Shown one piece after another: positions 23,267-32,369 of a stretch of 64,000 nt of DNA (within the stretch, counting starts at the first letter, position 1; the number at the start of each line of letters is the position of its first letter). Source of the DNA: Shuttleworthia sp045545575. Its GTDB lineage: Bacteria; Bacillota; Clostridia; Lachnospirales; Lachnospiraceae. The notes beneath the pieces are model-generated. The model was not told the origin of the DNA. It saw nothing but the letters and a program-made list of their open reading frames with translations, and did not search any database. The stretch covers positions 3,160-67,159 of the forward strand of contig JAZQBE010000052.1 in NCBI GenBank assembly GCA_045545575.1, read 5' to 3'. Made by a program: the position numbers and the translations under genes.

Positions 23267-23565
23267 ACATTGTGAGCTCTCTCATTGAATCGGCCAAGAT
23301 GGCCCTGAGAATTACAACTGACGCATTCGACGACGAGATCATGGACCTGCTCGACGCGGGGACGAAGGACCTCGGCCTTGCTGGCGTTGACGTGCCTGAC
23401 GAGGATGATGCGCTGGTGAAAAGGGCACTGCTGACTTACGTCAAGATGAGCTTCGGCCAGCCTGACGACTACGACAGGCTCAAGAGGTCCTACGACGAAC
23501 AGAAGGCGCAGCTGTCCATGGCCACCGGCTACACAACGTGGAGGGCGAGCGATGGACAGATCTGA
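23263..23565 (+). CDS. Head-tail connector protein (gp6-like)
   Basis: A 100-residue helical protein (SSLIESAKMALRITTDAFDDEIMDLLDAGTKDLGLAGV, LVKRALLTYVKMSFGQPDDYDRLKRSYDEQKAQLSMATGY), the pattern of HK97 gp6-type DNA-packaging or connector proteins that form a ring below the portal. It starts at GTG 23263, overlapping the previous stop. Confidence 0.8.
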   Translation: MNIVSSLIESAKMALRITTDAFDDEIMDLLDAGTKDLGLAGVDVPDEDDALVKRALLTYVKMSFGQPDDYDRLKRSYDEQKAQLSMATGYTTWRASDGQI

Positions 23566-23869
23566 AGTCATTACCTTGGTAGGTACGGCCTACGTCAAGA
23601 ACGAGTACGGAGTGCCCGTCGCAACCACGACCAGCCGAGAGGTCTTTTGCCAGGTGAACTCCATCACCCGCGCAGAGTTCTTCGAGGCTGGGCGCAACGG
23701 GCTTAACCCGTCGCTCATGTTCTCGGTCTTCTTCGGAGACTACGCGGACGAGCCGACGCTGATCTACAAGGGCAAGCCCTACGGGATCTATCGTACCTAC
23801 CTGTCACGGAACGACACACTCGAGCTCTACGCAGAGCGGAAGGGCGGGACGAATGGCCAAAGTGTATGA
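23552..23869 (+). CDS. Head closure / head-tail adaptor protein
   Basis: A 105-residue beta-rich protein (TSREVFCQVNSITRAEFFEAGRNGLNPSLMFSVFFGDYADEPTLIYKGKPYGIYRTY) of the phage head-tail adaptor (SPP1 gp16-like) type. Its position between the connector and the gp10-like protein supports the call. Confidence 0.75.
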   Translation: MDRSEVITLVGTAYVKNEYGVPVATTTSREVFCQVNSITRAEFFEAGRNGLNPSLMFSVFFGDYADEPTLIYKGKPYGIYRTYLSRNDTLELYAERKGGTNGQSV

Positions 23870-24218
23870 CCTCGGAGCGGAGATCAAGAAGATCCTCGAC
23901 GAATATGAAACGGACGTGATCGACGAAATGAAGGCAGCGGTTAAGGCTGTGGCGAAGGCTGGCGTCAAGAAGGTCAAAGCAAACACTAAGATCTTCGGCG
24001 GCACCGGCGAGTACAAAAAGAGCTGGACGTCACGAGTGGAAGAAGAGCGGCTGAGCTCTCAGGGCGTGATCTACAGCAAGACTCCCGGTCTTCCGCATTT
24101 GTTGGAGAACGGACACGCCAAGAGAGGCGGCGGACGTGTCGCCGGTCGTGAACATATCAGACCCGTGGAGGAAGAGATCGCGCAGGAGTTCGTCAAAGAA
24201 CTGGAGGTAAGGCTGTGA
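23853..24218 (+). CDS. HK97 gp10-like tail completion protein
   Basis: A 121-residue protein with an N-terminal helix (IKKILDEYETDVIDEMKAAVKAVAKAGVKKVKANT) and the GEYKKSWTSRVEE, GLPHLLENGHAKRGGGRVAGREHIRP pattern of HK97 gp10-type proteins, which link the head to the tail tube. Confidence 0.85.
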   Translation: MAKVYDLGAEIKKILDEYETDVIDEMKAAVKAVAKAGVKKVKANTKIFGGTGEYKKSWTSRVEEERLSSQGVIYSKTPGLPHLLENGHAKRGGGRVAGREHIRPVEEEIAQEFVKELEVRL

Positions 24219-24553
24219 CGTTCCAGAACATCAACAACATGGTGGCGAGCATCGGCTACCCATACGCATATAGAGCATTCCCGGAAGGAACAGAGCAGGC
24301 GACACCGTTCGTCTGCTTTTTCTTTACAGGAAGCGATGACCTGTATGCCGACGATGCGAACTACCAGAAAATCGAGCACCTGGTGATCGAGCTGTACACC
24401 GACTACAAGGACTTCGACAAAGAGGCGACCGTAGAGGCCGTCCTTGCGGCGAACGACATGACGTGGGTCAGATCGGAAGACGAGATCCCGTCGGAGCGGA
24501 TGTACATGGTCACCTATGACATGGATGTGGTTATCAGCTTAACGGAGGAGTAA
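24215..24553 (+). CDS. Tail terminator-like protein
   Basis: A 112-residue alpha/beta protein from GTG 24215 (TFQNINNMVASIGYPYAYRAFPEGTEQATPFVCFFFTGSDDLYADDANYQKIEHLVIELYTDYKDF). Size, fold pattern and position just before the major tail protein match tail terminators, which stop tube growth and join it to the head. Confidence 0.7.
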   Translation: MTFQNINNMVASIGYPYAYRAFPEGTEQATPFVCFFFTGSDDLYADDANYQKIEHLVIELYTDYKDFDKEATVEAVLAANDMTWVRSEDEIPSERMYMVTYDMDVVISLTEE

Positions 24554-24556
24554 ACA

Positions 24557-25117
24557 ATGAGCAACAAGATTAAGTATGGCCTCAAGAACGTCTACTACGC
24601 GAAGGCAACCATCGCGGCAGACGGATCGGCCACCTACACCACCCCGGTGCGCATCCCCGGCGCGGTCAAACTGACCCTCGACGCCGCGGGCGACACCAAC
24701 ACCTTTTACGCCGACGACATCGCCTACTGGGAAGGCACGGTGAACAACGGCTACACCGGCTCTCTGGAGATCGCTCGCGTCCCGGAAGACTTCGAGAAGG
24801 ACATCTTAGGCATGATCGAGGACGGCACCGGCGGCCTGATCGAGGACGCAGGAGCCCCGACGGTGCACTTTGCTCTGCTGTTCGAGTTCCAGGGCGATGA
24901 GAGCGCGACCCGGCACTGCATGTATAACTGCACGGCCTCCCGCGCATCCGTCGCCGGCGCGACCAAGGGCGAGAGCATCGAGCCCCAGACGGAGACGCTG
25001 AACCTGACGGCCCGGACGATCTACAACGCCCAGCTCACGAAGGACATCGTCAAGATGAAGGCGGCGAGCACCCACAGCGCATACGCGACGTGGTTCACCT
25101 CGGTCTATCAGCCGTAA
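24557..25117 (+). CDS. Major tail tube protein
   Basis: A 186-residue protein (NKIKYGLKNVYYAKATIAADGSATYTTPVRIPGAVKLTLDAAGDTNTFYADDIAYW, GYTGSLEIARVPEDFEKDILGM), typical of phi13-type major tail proteins of Firmicutes siphoviruses. It polymerises into the tail tube. An intragenic terminator-like hairpin soon after it, in the next gene, could lower expression of everything downstream relative to this abundant protein. Confidence 0.87.
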   Translation: MSNKIKYGLKNVYYAKATIAADGSATYTTPVRIPGAVKLTLDAAGDTNTFYADDIAYWEGTVNNGYTGSLEIARVPEDFEKDILGMIEDGTGGLIEDAGAPTVHFALLFEFQGDESATRHCMYNCTASRASVAGATKGESIEPQTETLNLTARTIYNAQLTKDIVKMKAASTHSAYATWFTSVYQP

Positions 25118-25129
25118 AAGGAGGGAAAG

Positions 25130-25546
25130 ATGCGACAGACTATCAACATCGGCGGAACACAGGTGGCGATGGCGGCAAATGCCGCCTCGCCTTTTTTGTA
25201 TCGCAAGACCTTCGGCGAGGACTTCCTGTTGAAGTTCTATTCGGAAGGCAACACATTAAACGACCAGATCGCCCTGTTTGAAAAGATGGCCTACGTCATG
25301 ATGATGCAGGCGAAGGCAGAGGCGGGCGAGATCGACCGCAAGACGCTCTACGCGATGACGGAAGAGGACTGCATCGACTGGCTGGCATCGCTCGACGACC
25401 CGATGGCCGTCGCGAACGCGATCACCGATCTGGCGAATCTGTACTTCAAGACCAACATCAACACCAGCAAGGCAAAAAAAGCACAGGGCGGCGGTCGGAA
25501 CGCCCGTACACGACAGGCCTCTACCTCCTCCGGTGCGCCGAATTAG
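25130..25546 (+). CDS. Tail assembly chaperone, frame-0 product (G-like)
   Basis: A 138-residue protein (RQTINIGGTQVAMAANAASPFLYRKTFGEDFLLKF, MTEEDCIDWLASLDDPMAVANAITDLANLYFKTN). In long-tailed phages the gene before the tape measure makes G and, by -1 frameshifting, a G-T fusion. Here AAAAAAA at 25474-25480 is aligned as A AAA AAA. The coding start region holds a terminator-like hairpin with U6 (25164-25196). The protein wraps the tape measure during tail assembly. Confidence 0.82.
   Translation: MRQTINIGGTQVAMAANAASPFLYRKTFGEDFLLKFYSEGNTLNDQIALFEKMAYVMMMQAKAEAGEIDRKTLYAMTEEDCIDWLASLDDPMAVANAITDLANLYFKTNINTSKAKKAQGGGRNARTRQASTSSGAPN
25164..25196 (+). terminator. Terminator-like hairpin inside the tail chaperone gene
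   Basis: GGCGATGGCGGC (25164-25175) pairs with GCCGCCTCGCC (25180-25190) as an 11-bp GC-rich stem with one bulged T and loop AAAT, followed directly by TTTTTT. It looks like a strong intrinsic terminator but lies about 35 nt after the start codon of a gene with essential genes downstream. Partial termination is likely if antitermination is absent. Confidence 0.65.
25474..25480 (+). promoter_or_regulatory. -1 ribosomal frameshift site in tail chaperone
   Basis: A seven-A slippery run read in frame 0 as A AAA AAA. Slipping one base back after the second AAA continues through 25671 in a frame encoding a T-like domain. The site is in the position usual for G/G-T frameshifting in siphoviruses. 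Confidence 0.85.
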
Positions 25547-25671
25547 GACTTCGACCCGATGACCTCCACGACTTCGAGTACGGGATGATTATCGACATGC
25601 TGACGGAGCGCAGCAACGACGCGGAGGAGTGGGACGATCTACCGTCTCAGGAGGACTTCGACAAATTCTAA
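25480..25671 (+). CDS. Tail assembly chaperone, -1 frame extension (T-like domain)
   Basis: After the slip at 25480 the -1 frame gives 63 residues: STGRRSERPYTTGLYLLRC, AELGLRPDDLHDFEYGMIIDMLTERSND and an acidic end EEWDDLPSQEDFDKF. The ELGL and GMIIDMLTERSND pattern is that of T-like domains of phage tail chaperones. It has no own start codon at the beginning and only makes sense as part of a 180-residue G-T fusion. It ends 12 nt before the tape-measure gene. Confidence 0.8.
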   Translation, partial: STGRRSERPYTTGLYLLRCAELGLRPDDLHDFEYGMIIDMLTERSNDAEEWDDLPSQEDFDKF

Positions 25672-25683
25672 GGAGGGCCAATC

Positions 25684-28326
25684 ATGGCAGGATCACGCAT
25701 CAAGGGCATTACCGTGGAGATCGGCGGCAACGCTACCAAACTCGAAAAGGCCCTCGAAGGCGTCAACAAGAAGGTCACGCAGACCTCGAGCGACCTGAAA
25801 GACCTCAACAAGCTGCTGAAGTTCGATCCCGGAAATGTGGAACTCCTCAAGCAGAAGCAGGAAGCCCTGAAGAAGGCCACCGAGGCGACGAAGGAACGAC
25901 TCGAAGAAGAGAAGAAGGCCCTCGCGCAGCTGAAGGAAGGCGACCAGACCGACGAGGTCAAACGGAACGCTGAACTTCTCGAACGGCAGATCCAGGACGA
26001 CGAGATCGCGCTGAAGAACCTCAAGAAGGAAATGAAAGACTTCGGCTCCGTCTCACAGCAGCAGATCAAGGCCGCCGGGGAAAAGATGCAGGAGCTCGGC
26101 GGGAACATCTCGAAGGCCGGGAAGAGCATGGAGGAAGCCGGCACCACGCTGACGACTCACGTCACCGCTCCGATCGTGGCCGGGTTCACGGCAGCGGTCA
26201 AGACGACGGCGGACTTCGACTCATCGATGAGCAAGGTCGCGGCGGTCTCCGGTGCGACAGGCGACGACCTCGACGCACTCCGCGCCAAGGCGAAAGAGAT
26301 GGGCGAGGAGACACAATTCTCCGCGTCACAGGCTGCCGACGCCCTCAACTACATGGCGATGGCGGGCTGGAAGACGGACGACATGCTGTCCGGTATCTCG
26401 GGCATCATGGATCTGGCGGCGGCATCAGGCGAAGACCTCGCGACGACCTCCGACATCGTGACGGACGCTCTGACGGCCTTCGGCATGACGGCAGCGGACT
26501 CTGGTCGATTTGCTGACGTGCTGGCGGCGGCATCGAGCAACGCAAACACCAACGTGTCGATGCTCGGAGAATCGTTCAAATACGTGGCCCCGGTCGCCGG
26601 TGCCCTCGGATTCTCGGCTGAGGATACCTCCATCGCCCTCGGCCTGATGGCCAACGCCGGTATTAAGGCATCGAACGCGGGCACGTCCCTGCGCACGATC
26701 ATGACGAACATGGCCAACCCGACCGCCGACATGCAGGCGGCGATGGAAGCCCTCGGCGTCTCTCTCGATGACGGTGAGGGAAACATGCTCTCGTTCAAAG
26801 AGATCATGGATCAGATGCGTGCCGGCTTCGGCGACATGAAGATCCCGCTCGAGGAGTACATCGAGACAGAGCGAGAGCTGCACGCCGCGATGGAAGAGGG
26901 CACGATCACAGAATCGGAGTACGACAAAGCATTCGAGCAGCTGCACATCAGGGCTTTCGGAGCAGAAGGCGCGATCAAGGCCCAGACCGCAGCGATGCTC
27001 GCCGGCAAGCAGGGCATGTCCGGTCTGCTGGCCATAGTCAACGCATCCGACGAGGACTACGCGAAGCTGACGGAGGCGATCTACAACTCCGAGGGCGCGG
27101 CGTCGGACATGGCTGCGACCATGAACGACAACCTCAACGGTCAGCTGAAGATCCTCGGATCCCAGATCGAGGCGGCGGCGATCTCCATCGGCGAGATCCT
27201 GATCCCGATCATCCGGGACGTGGTGACGGTCATCCAGGAATGGGTGGACAAGTTCAACTCCCTCGACGAAGACCAGCAGAAGACGATCCTGACCATCCTC
27301 GGCGTTGTGGCGGCCATCGGGCCATTGCTTTTGATAATCGGCAAGCTCGTGCCGGTCATCGGCGGCGTGATCACAGCTGTCGGAACGATCACAACCGCGG
27401 CGGCTCCGCTTCTCGCAGCCCTCGCACCCATCGCGCCCATCATCCTCGGCGTGATCGCAGCCATCGCGGCGGCGATTGCGATCGGTGTCCTGTTGTACAA
27501 GAACTGGGACAAGATCGTCGAGTGGGCCGGCAAGCTGAAGGAGAAGATCTCGGAAGCCTGGGACAACATCAAAGAGAAGACCACAGAGCTGTTCAACTGG
27601 GTGACGGAAAAGTGGAACGCCCTGAAGGATGGCATCAGCAACGCAGCCAACGCGGCCAAGACGGCAGTCACCGAAAAGTGGAACGCCATGAAGGACGCTG
27701 TCGGCGGCGCGATGGAGAACTTGAAAAGCAACGTAGAGGGCAACCTCGACCGCATCAAGGGCAAGTACGAAGAAGCGGGCGGCGGCATCAAAGGCGCGAT
27801 GGCGGGAGCGATGGAAGGCATCAAGATCGCCATGGAGACTGAGTTCAACATCATCGACACCCTGACCGGCGGCAAGCTGACGGCGATCAAGGACAAGTTC
27901 ACGGACATCTTCAACGGCGCGAAGGACATCGTGAAGAACGCCCTCGAGAAGATCAAGGGATTTTTCAATTTCTCCTGGGAGCTTCCGAAACTTAAAATGC
28001 CTCACCCGAAATTCACGGGCAAGTTCTCCTTGAATCCGCCATCGGTCCCGACCTTCTCCATCGACTGGTACAAGAAGGCCTACACCAACCCCGTCATGTT
28101 CACCTCGCCTACGGTCCTCCCGACAGCTGGCGGCCTGAAGGGATTCGGCGACGGCAGCGGGGCTGAGATCGTCATGAGCGACCGGATGCTCAAACAGATG
28201 GCAGGCACGACCAACTACAACGTCACCGTCAACGCCGCGCCGGGCATGGACGTGCGTCAGCTGGCGGATGCGGTACAGCAAAGGCTGGCACAGGTACAGA
28301 GACAGAAAGAGGCCGTTTATGCGTAA
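25684..28326 (+). CDS. Tape measure protein, TP901 type
   Basis: An 880-residue protein that sets tail length and enters the cell with DNA. Residues 1-140 are coiled coil. A TP901-type core (about 150-420) has ADFDSSMSKVAAVSGATGDDLDALRAKAKEMGEETQFSASQAADALNYMAMAGW. A hydrophobic stretch near 540-600 (LTILGVVAAIGPLLLIIGKLVPVIGGVITAVGTITTAAAP) could insert in the host membrane. Repeated EKWNALKDG/EKWNAMKDA helices follow. The conserved KFTGKFSLNPPSVPTFSIDWYKKA lies near the C-terminus. By the usual length relation the tail should be well over 100 nm (inference). Confidence 0.93.
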   Translation: MAGSRIKGITVEIGGNATKLEKALEGVNKKVTQTSSDLKDLNKLLKFDPGNVELLKQKQEALKKATEATKERLEEEKKALAQLKEGDQTDEVKRNAELLERQIQDDEIALKNLKKEMKDFGSVSQQQIKAAGEKMQELGGNISKAGKSMEEAGTTLTTHVTAPIVAGFTAAVKTTADFDSSMSKVAAVSGATGDDLDALRAKAKEMGEETQFSASQAADALNYMAMAGWKTDDMLSGISGIMDLAAASGEDLATTSDIVTDALTAFGMTAADSGRFADVLAAASSNANTNVSMLGESFKYVAPVAGALGFSAEDTSIALGLMANAGIKASNAGTSLRTIMTNMANPTADMQAAMEALGVSLDDGEGNMLSFKEIMDQMRAGFGDMKIPLEEYIETERELHAAMEEGTITESEYDKAFEQLHIRAFGAEGAIKAQTAAMLAGKQGMSGLLAIVNASDEDYAKLTEAIYNSEGAASDMAATMNDNLNGQLKILGSQIEAAAISIGEILIPIIRDVVTVIQEWVDKFNSLDEDQQKTILTILGVVAAIGPLLLIIGKLVPVIGGVITAVGTITTAAAPLLAALAPIAPIILGVIAAIAAAIAIGVLLYKNWDKIVEWAGKLKEKISEAWDNIKEKTTELFNWVTEKWNALKDGISNAANAAKTAVTEKWNAMKDAVGGAMENLKSNVEGNLDRIKGKYEEAGGGIKGAMAGAMEGIKIAMETEFNIIDTLTGGKLTAIKDKFTDIFNGAKDIVKNALEKIKGFFNFSWELPKLKMPHPKFTGKFSLNPPSVPTFSIDWYKKAYTNPVMFTSPTVLPTAGGLKGFGDGSGAEIVMSDRMLKQMAGTTNYNVTVNAAPGMDVRQLADAVQQRLAQVQRQKEAVYA

Positions 28327-29026
28327 TTACTTCACTTTCGCGGGCCACGACAGCCGTGACTACGGCGTCTACATCTCAGGTCATGGCACCTTCGACTCAC
28401 CCACGAGGGTGTACGAGCTGATCAGCGTCCCCGGCAGGTCCGGGGACCTGGTCGGCACGGAACGAAGACTCGAGAACATCGAGCTGACCTACCCGGCGTT
28501 CGTGTACAGCGACTTCGCCAACAAGATGGCCGCCCTCCGCGGGATGCTCCTGTCGCAGATCGGCTACCAGAGACTCGAGGACACCTACCACCCTGACGAG
28601 TTCCGCAAGGCCCTCTACAGCGGCGGCCTGACTGTGGAGACGAACGGACGGAACGACGCGGGCCAGTTTGACCTGACCTTCATCTGCAAGCCCCAGCGGT
28701 ACCTCAAGAGCGGCGAGACGGCGATCACGGTGGCGTCCGGAGGATCCATCTCCAACCCGACCGACTTCGACGCCCAGCCGCTGATCGTGGTCACCGGCGC
28801 GGGCCAGCTGCAGATCGGCCAGACGACGATCACCATCGCGTCCGGGTTTGCATCGGTCACTATCGACTGCGAGATGATGGACTGCTACAGCGGCAAACAG
28901 AGCGCGAACGACAAGGTGACCTTCTCGGGCAACAATTTCCCGACACTCAAGCCGGGGAGCAACGGGGTCGTGTACGGCTCCGGTATCACTAACGTACAGA
29001 TCACACCGAGGTGGTGGCGCGTATGA
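28319..29026 (+). CDS. Distal tail protein (Dit)
   Basis: A 235-residue protein with the Dit/Sipho_tail N-terminal pattern (FTFAGHDSRDYGVYISGHGTFDSPTRVYELISVPGRSGDLV) and a galectin-like C-terminal half (PLIVVTGAGQLQIGQTTITIASG). It forms the hub linking tube to tip. The start at 28319 is at MRNYF, with GAAAGAGG upstream, overlapping the tape-measure stop. Confidence 0.88.
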   Translation: MRNYFTFAGHDSRDYGVYISGHGTFDSPTRVYELISVPGRSGDLVGTERRLENIELTYPAFVYSDFANKMAALRGMLLSQIGYQRLEDTYHPDEFRKALYSGGLTVETNGRNDAGQFDLTFICKPQRYLKSGETAITVASGGSISNPTDFDAQPLIVVTGAGQLQIGQTTITIASGFASVTIDCEMMDCYSGKQSANDKVTFSGNNFPTLKPGSNGVVYGSGITNVQITPRWWRV

Positions 29027-32000
29027 TCCCTATCCTTTTCCCATCAACAGAGACATCCTTCACGACCAACGGCCTCGGACGTCTGGCAGAGTGTACCAGG
29101 TGCGAGGTCACCGAAGAGCGGAACGGGGTGTACGAGTGCGAGTTCGACTATCCTGTCAGCGGTAAATTGTACGACCAGATCGCGATCGGCACCTACATCG
29201 CCTGTACGCACGACGACAAGGGCGACATTCAGCCGTTTGAGATCTACATGCGCACGGCTCCGCTCAACGGCCTCGTGACCTTCAATGCCAGACACATCTC
29301 CTACAAGCTCGGGACGATCGTCGCCAAGCCGTTCACCGCTTCCTCCTGCGCGGCGGCACTGGCGGCGATCCCCAACAACGCGATGACCTCCTGCCCGTTC
29401 ACGTTCTGGACGGACAAGAGCGTCACCGCGTCTTTTGCGTTGACGAATCCCAAAACCATCCGCTCGATCCTCGGAGGGGCAGAAGGATCCATCCTCGACG
29501 TGTTCGGCACCGGCGAGTACGAGTGGGATATGTTCACGGTCAAGCTGCACCAGCACCGCGGGCAGGACTCCGGGGTCACGATCCGCTACGGGAAGAACCT
29601 CCTCGACCTGACGCAAACCGTGGACGCGGAGAACCTCTACAACGCGGCGGTCGGCTACTGGGAGAAGGACGGCGACACCCAGTACGGCGCGGTTACCAAG
29701 GGCACCGGCGTCACGGCGGAGGCGATCGCGGTCACGCTGGACTTTTCGGGGGACTTTGAAACGAAGCCGACCAAAGCGCAGCTGAACGCCAAGGCGAAGG
29801 CCTTCCTCGATGCGAATCAGCCGTGGATCCCCAAAGAGAATATCAAGGTGGACTTCGTGCAGCTGTGGCAGACGGAGGACTACAAGGACGTCGCCGCCCT
29901 CCAGAGGGTGGGCCTGTGCGATACGGTGTCGGTGATCTACCCCGAATTAGGGGTGACGGCTCAAAACGTCAAGGTCATCTCCGTGACCTACGACACCCTG
30001 CGCGACAGGTACTCGGAGATGGAACTCGGCGAGGCCAAATCCTCGTTTGCGGAAGTGATCAGGGTCGAGACTGAGGCACTCGTTGCGGACAAGCCATCGA
30101 TCTCCATGATGGACGCAGCCATCGCGGCGGCGACTGAACTCATCCGCGGCGGCCTCGGCGGTCATGTGGTCATCACGACCAACGCGGACGGTGAGCCCGA
30201 AGAGATCCTCATCATGGACACGGACGACGTCAACACGGCCCAGAAGGTCTGGCGGTGGAACCTCGGCGGCCTCGGGTACTCCTCGACAGGCGTGAGCGGC
30301 CCATACGGCACAGCGATCACGCAGGACGGGGAGATTGTGGCGTCATTCATCACGGCTGGAATCCTGAACGCGAATGTGATCCGCGCCGGGGTTCTACAGG
30401 ATCAGCAAGGGGCGAACCATTGGAACCTCGAGACCGGAGAGTTTCGGCTGTCCACCATGCCGACGATCAACCTCCTGCCGTCGATCTACCGGCGCGAGTA
30501 CATGAACCCGGAAACGACCACATCCGCGGGATGGACGAACAACGGCGTGACGTGGACGGTGGACGCACTCGGACGTGTGACAGGCAGCGGCACGGCGACA
30601 GCGGACAACAGCTACTTCCTCATCACAGCCAACGACCTGACCAGCCCCATCCCGCGAATAACCCTCGACCCGGCGAAGAGCTACTTCTTGCAGGGCGGCC
30701 CGGCTGGCGGAAGTCAAGAAGGCTACTCCCTCCGGGCACAAGCATATGACGCGAACGAGAACATCATCAACACCTACGCGGACTGTGGTGACGGCGTGGT
30801 CATTCCTGCCGGCGCAACCTACCTCTACGTGTGGATCCGCTTCATGTCCGGGACTTCCACGACAAAACGCTTCTGGCCAATGCTGTCGGAAGGAACATCG
30901 AGGAAGGCCTACCAGAGCACCCACGGCGCAGAAGGGCAAATGAACGCCTCCATAAAGGTGAACAGCGACAGCATCGCGCTGAAGGTCAACACCTCGGACT
31001 ACAACGCCGCGAACATCGTCGGCAAGATCAACGGGTCCTCGCTGGTGATCGACCCTGACAACATCAGCCTTGTGGGAAAAACGATCAATCTGACCTCGGA
31101 GAACATTCAGATCCTATCGACGAGCGGCATGAACGTGTCGAAGGACGGTGCGATCTGGACGGGCGAGATGAAACCAAACAAGTCCTACGCGTCTATCACT
31201 AAGGACGGTGTCCTTTACTCCCGCTACCGGCTCGGGCGCGGAGACGTTCCTGTCGGCCAGAGAGTGCTCGTCTCCTCTGGCGTCATCTATCTGCAAAAAG
31301 GAGAGGCAAGCGGGTCATGGACTGACCCCTACCAATACACTGGCCCGTATGAGTGGACGACCGTTTCGACATATGGGTTGGCACCTGAGCCTGATGACGC
31401 CTACACGCTGTCGTCATGGGCCAACATCACGCACATCACCGCGGGCGACATCGAAACGGGCAAGCTGCTGACGACGGGCGCGGCACGGCTGCACAACTCG
31501 AGCGGCATCTGGAGGGCGAACGCGACACCGCAGTTCTGGTTCTGGAGAAGCGACACAACGTCACAGGCGAACACGCTCGCGCTGATCTTCTCTAACACGC
31601 AGACAGTCAACGGTAAAGCGTGCATGGAGCGGTTCTACATCCGCGAATACTCCTACGACGCCTCGACCGGCGACCAGAAGAATAACTGGGAGAACTACTA
31701 CCTCCCGACCGTGAACGCGGGACGGACGACGAACGCGAGCTATCAGATCCTGACCACAAAGACGGTCGCAAAGAACACGGTTACCTACAGCGCGACGGTG
31801 AACTTTGCCGCCAACGAGACCAAGAACATCGCCCTCACCGGCACGCTTCCGAGCGGATACGCTGTGACGGACGTTGCTGGCATCATCGCCCAGAACACCG
31901 GCAACGGCAACGTGGTCTTTGTAACGATCTCACAGCCGAACACGGCGACGTCAATGGGCGTCACCTGTCGCAATTTTTCAAACAGTGCGGCGACCAACTG

Positions 32001-32040
32001 CACCGTGAGCGTCACCTATCGGTTAATCAAAGGATTGTAA
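29023..32040 (+). CDS. Tail tip / tail-associated (Tal-like) protein
   Basis: A 1005-residue structural protein. Residues about 1-340 match the N-terminal domain of phage minor structural (Tal/gp18-like) proteins: ECTRCEVTEERNGVYECEFDYPVSG, FNARHISYKLG, YNAAVGYWEKDG, LQRVGLCDTVSVIYPELG. A linker follows (AAIAAATELIRGGLGGHVVITTNADGEPEEILIMDTDDVNTAQKVWRWNLGGLGYS, ITAGILNANVIRAGVLQD), typical of Firmicutes tail spikes. The C-terminal 500 residues are beta-rich and likely host-binding. The ATG at 29023 overlaps the Dit stop. Confidence 0.87.
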   Translation: MIPILFPSTETSFTTNGLGRLAECTRCEVTEERNGVYECEFDYPVSGKLYDQIAIGTYIACTHDDKGDIQPFEIYMRTAPLNGLVTFNARHISYKLGTIVAKPFTASSCAAALAAIPNNAMTSCPFTFWTDKSVTASFALTNPKTIRSILGGAEGSILDVFGTGEYEWDMFTVKLHQHRGQDSGVTIRYGKNLLDLTQTVDAENLYNAAVGYWEKDGDTQYGAVTKGTGVTAEAIAVTLDFSGDFETKPTKAQLNAKAKAFLDANQPWIPKENIKVDFVQLWQTEDYKDVAALQRVGLCDTVSVIYPELGVTAQNVKVISVTYDTLRDRYSEMELGEAKSSFAEVIRVETEALVADKPSISMMDAAIAAATELIRGGLGGHVVITTNADGEPEEILIMDTDDVNTAQKVWRWNLGGLGYSSTGVSGPYGTAITQDGEIVASFITAGILNANVIRAGVLQDQQGANHWNLETGEFRLSTMPTINLLPSIYRREYMNPETTTSAGWTNNGVTWTVDALGRVTGSGTATADNSYFLITANDLTSPIPRITLDPAKSYFLQGGPAGGSQEGYSLRAQAYDANENIINTYADCGDGVVIPAGATYLYVWIRFMSGTSTTKRFWPMLSEGTSRKAYQSTHGAEGQMNASIKVNSDSIALKVNTSDYNAANIVGKINGSSLVIDPDNISLVGKTINLTSENIQILSTSGMNVSKDGAIWTGEMKPNKSYASITKDGVLYSRYRLGRGDVPVGQRVLVSSGVIYLQKGEASGSWTDPYQYTGPYEWTTVSTYGLAPEPDDAYTLSSWANITHITAGDIETGKLLTTGAARLHNSSGIWRANATPQFWFWRSDTTSQANTLALIFSNTQTVNGKACMERFYIREYSYDASTGDQKNNWENYYLPTVNAGRTTNASYQILTTKTVAKNTVTYSATVNFAANETKNIALTGTLPSGYAVTDVAGIIAQNTGNGNVVFVTISQPNTATSMGVTCRNFSNSAATNCTVSVTYRLIKGL

Positions 32041-32050
32041 GGAGCAGACA

Positions 32051-32368
32051 ATGGAATGGATCCCATGGAGCATCAGCGGACTCAGCCTTCTCTTCGTGAT
32101 CCTGACCTTTGTCAGGACTGGCACGAAGGAACGAAGAACGGAGGACGCTGACCAGAACGCGAGGTTCGAGAGCATCAAAGAGGGCGTCTTGAAGGCGAAC
32201 ATGAAGCTCGACCAAGTCTGCGCGACAACCACAGAGCTGCGGTCGGACATCAAGAGCATGGACAAGGATCTCAAAAATTACTCAGAACGCCTGACCGCCG
32301 TGGAGCGGGATCTGAAAACGGCGTTCAACATGATCGACGAGATCCGGGAGCAGATGAAAGGAGCATGA
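32051..32368 (+). CDS. Membrane-anchored coiled-coil protein (XhlA-like)
   Basis: A 105-residue protein: one N-terminal membrane helix (IPWSISGLSLLFVILTFV, residues 4-21), then a coiled coil (ERRTEDADQNARFESIKEGVLKANMKLDQV, KSMDKDLKNYSERLTAVERDLKTAFNMIDEIREQ). It sits directly before the holin, like XhlA-type holin accessory proteins. Function by position. Confidence 0.65.
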   Translation: MEWIPWSISGLSLLFVILTFVRTGTKERRTEDADQNARFESIKEGVLKANMKLDQVCATTTELRSDIKSMDKDLKNYSERLTAVERDLKTAFNMIDEIREQMKGA

Positions 32369-32369
32369 T

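Noticed and set aside
25629..25973. Arg-rich 114-residue frame overlapping the start of the tape measure gene
   Set aside because: It is out of register with both the T-like frame and the tape measure protein and has no plausible fold.
26425..28281. A 618-residue antisense frame opposite the tape measure gene
   Set aside because: Shadow of a real, well-recognised + strand gene.
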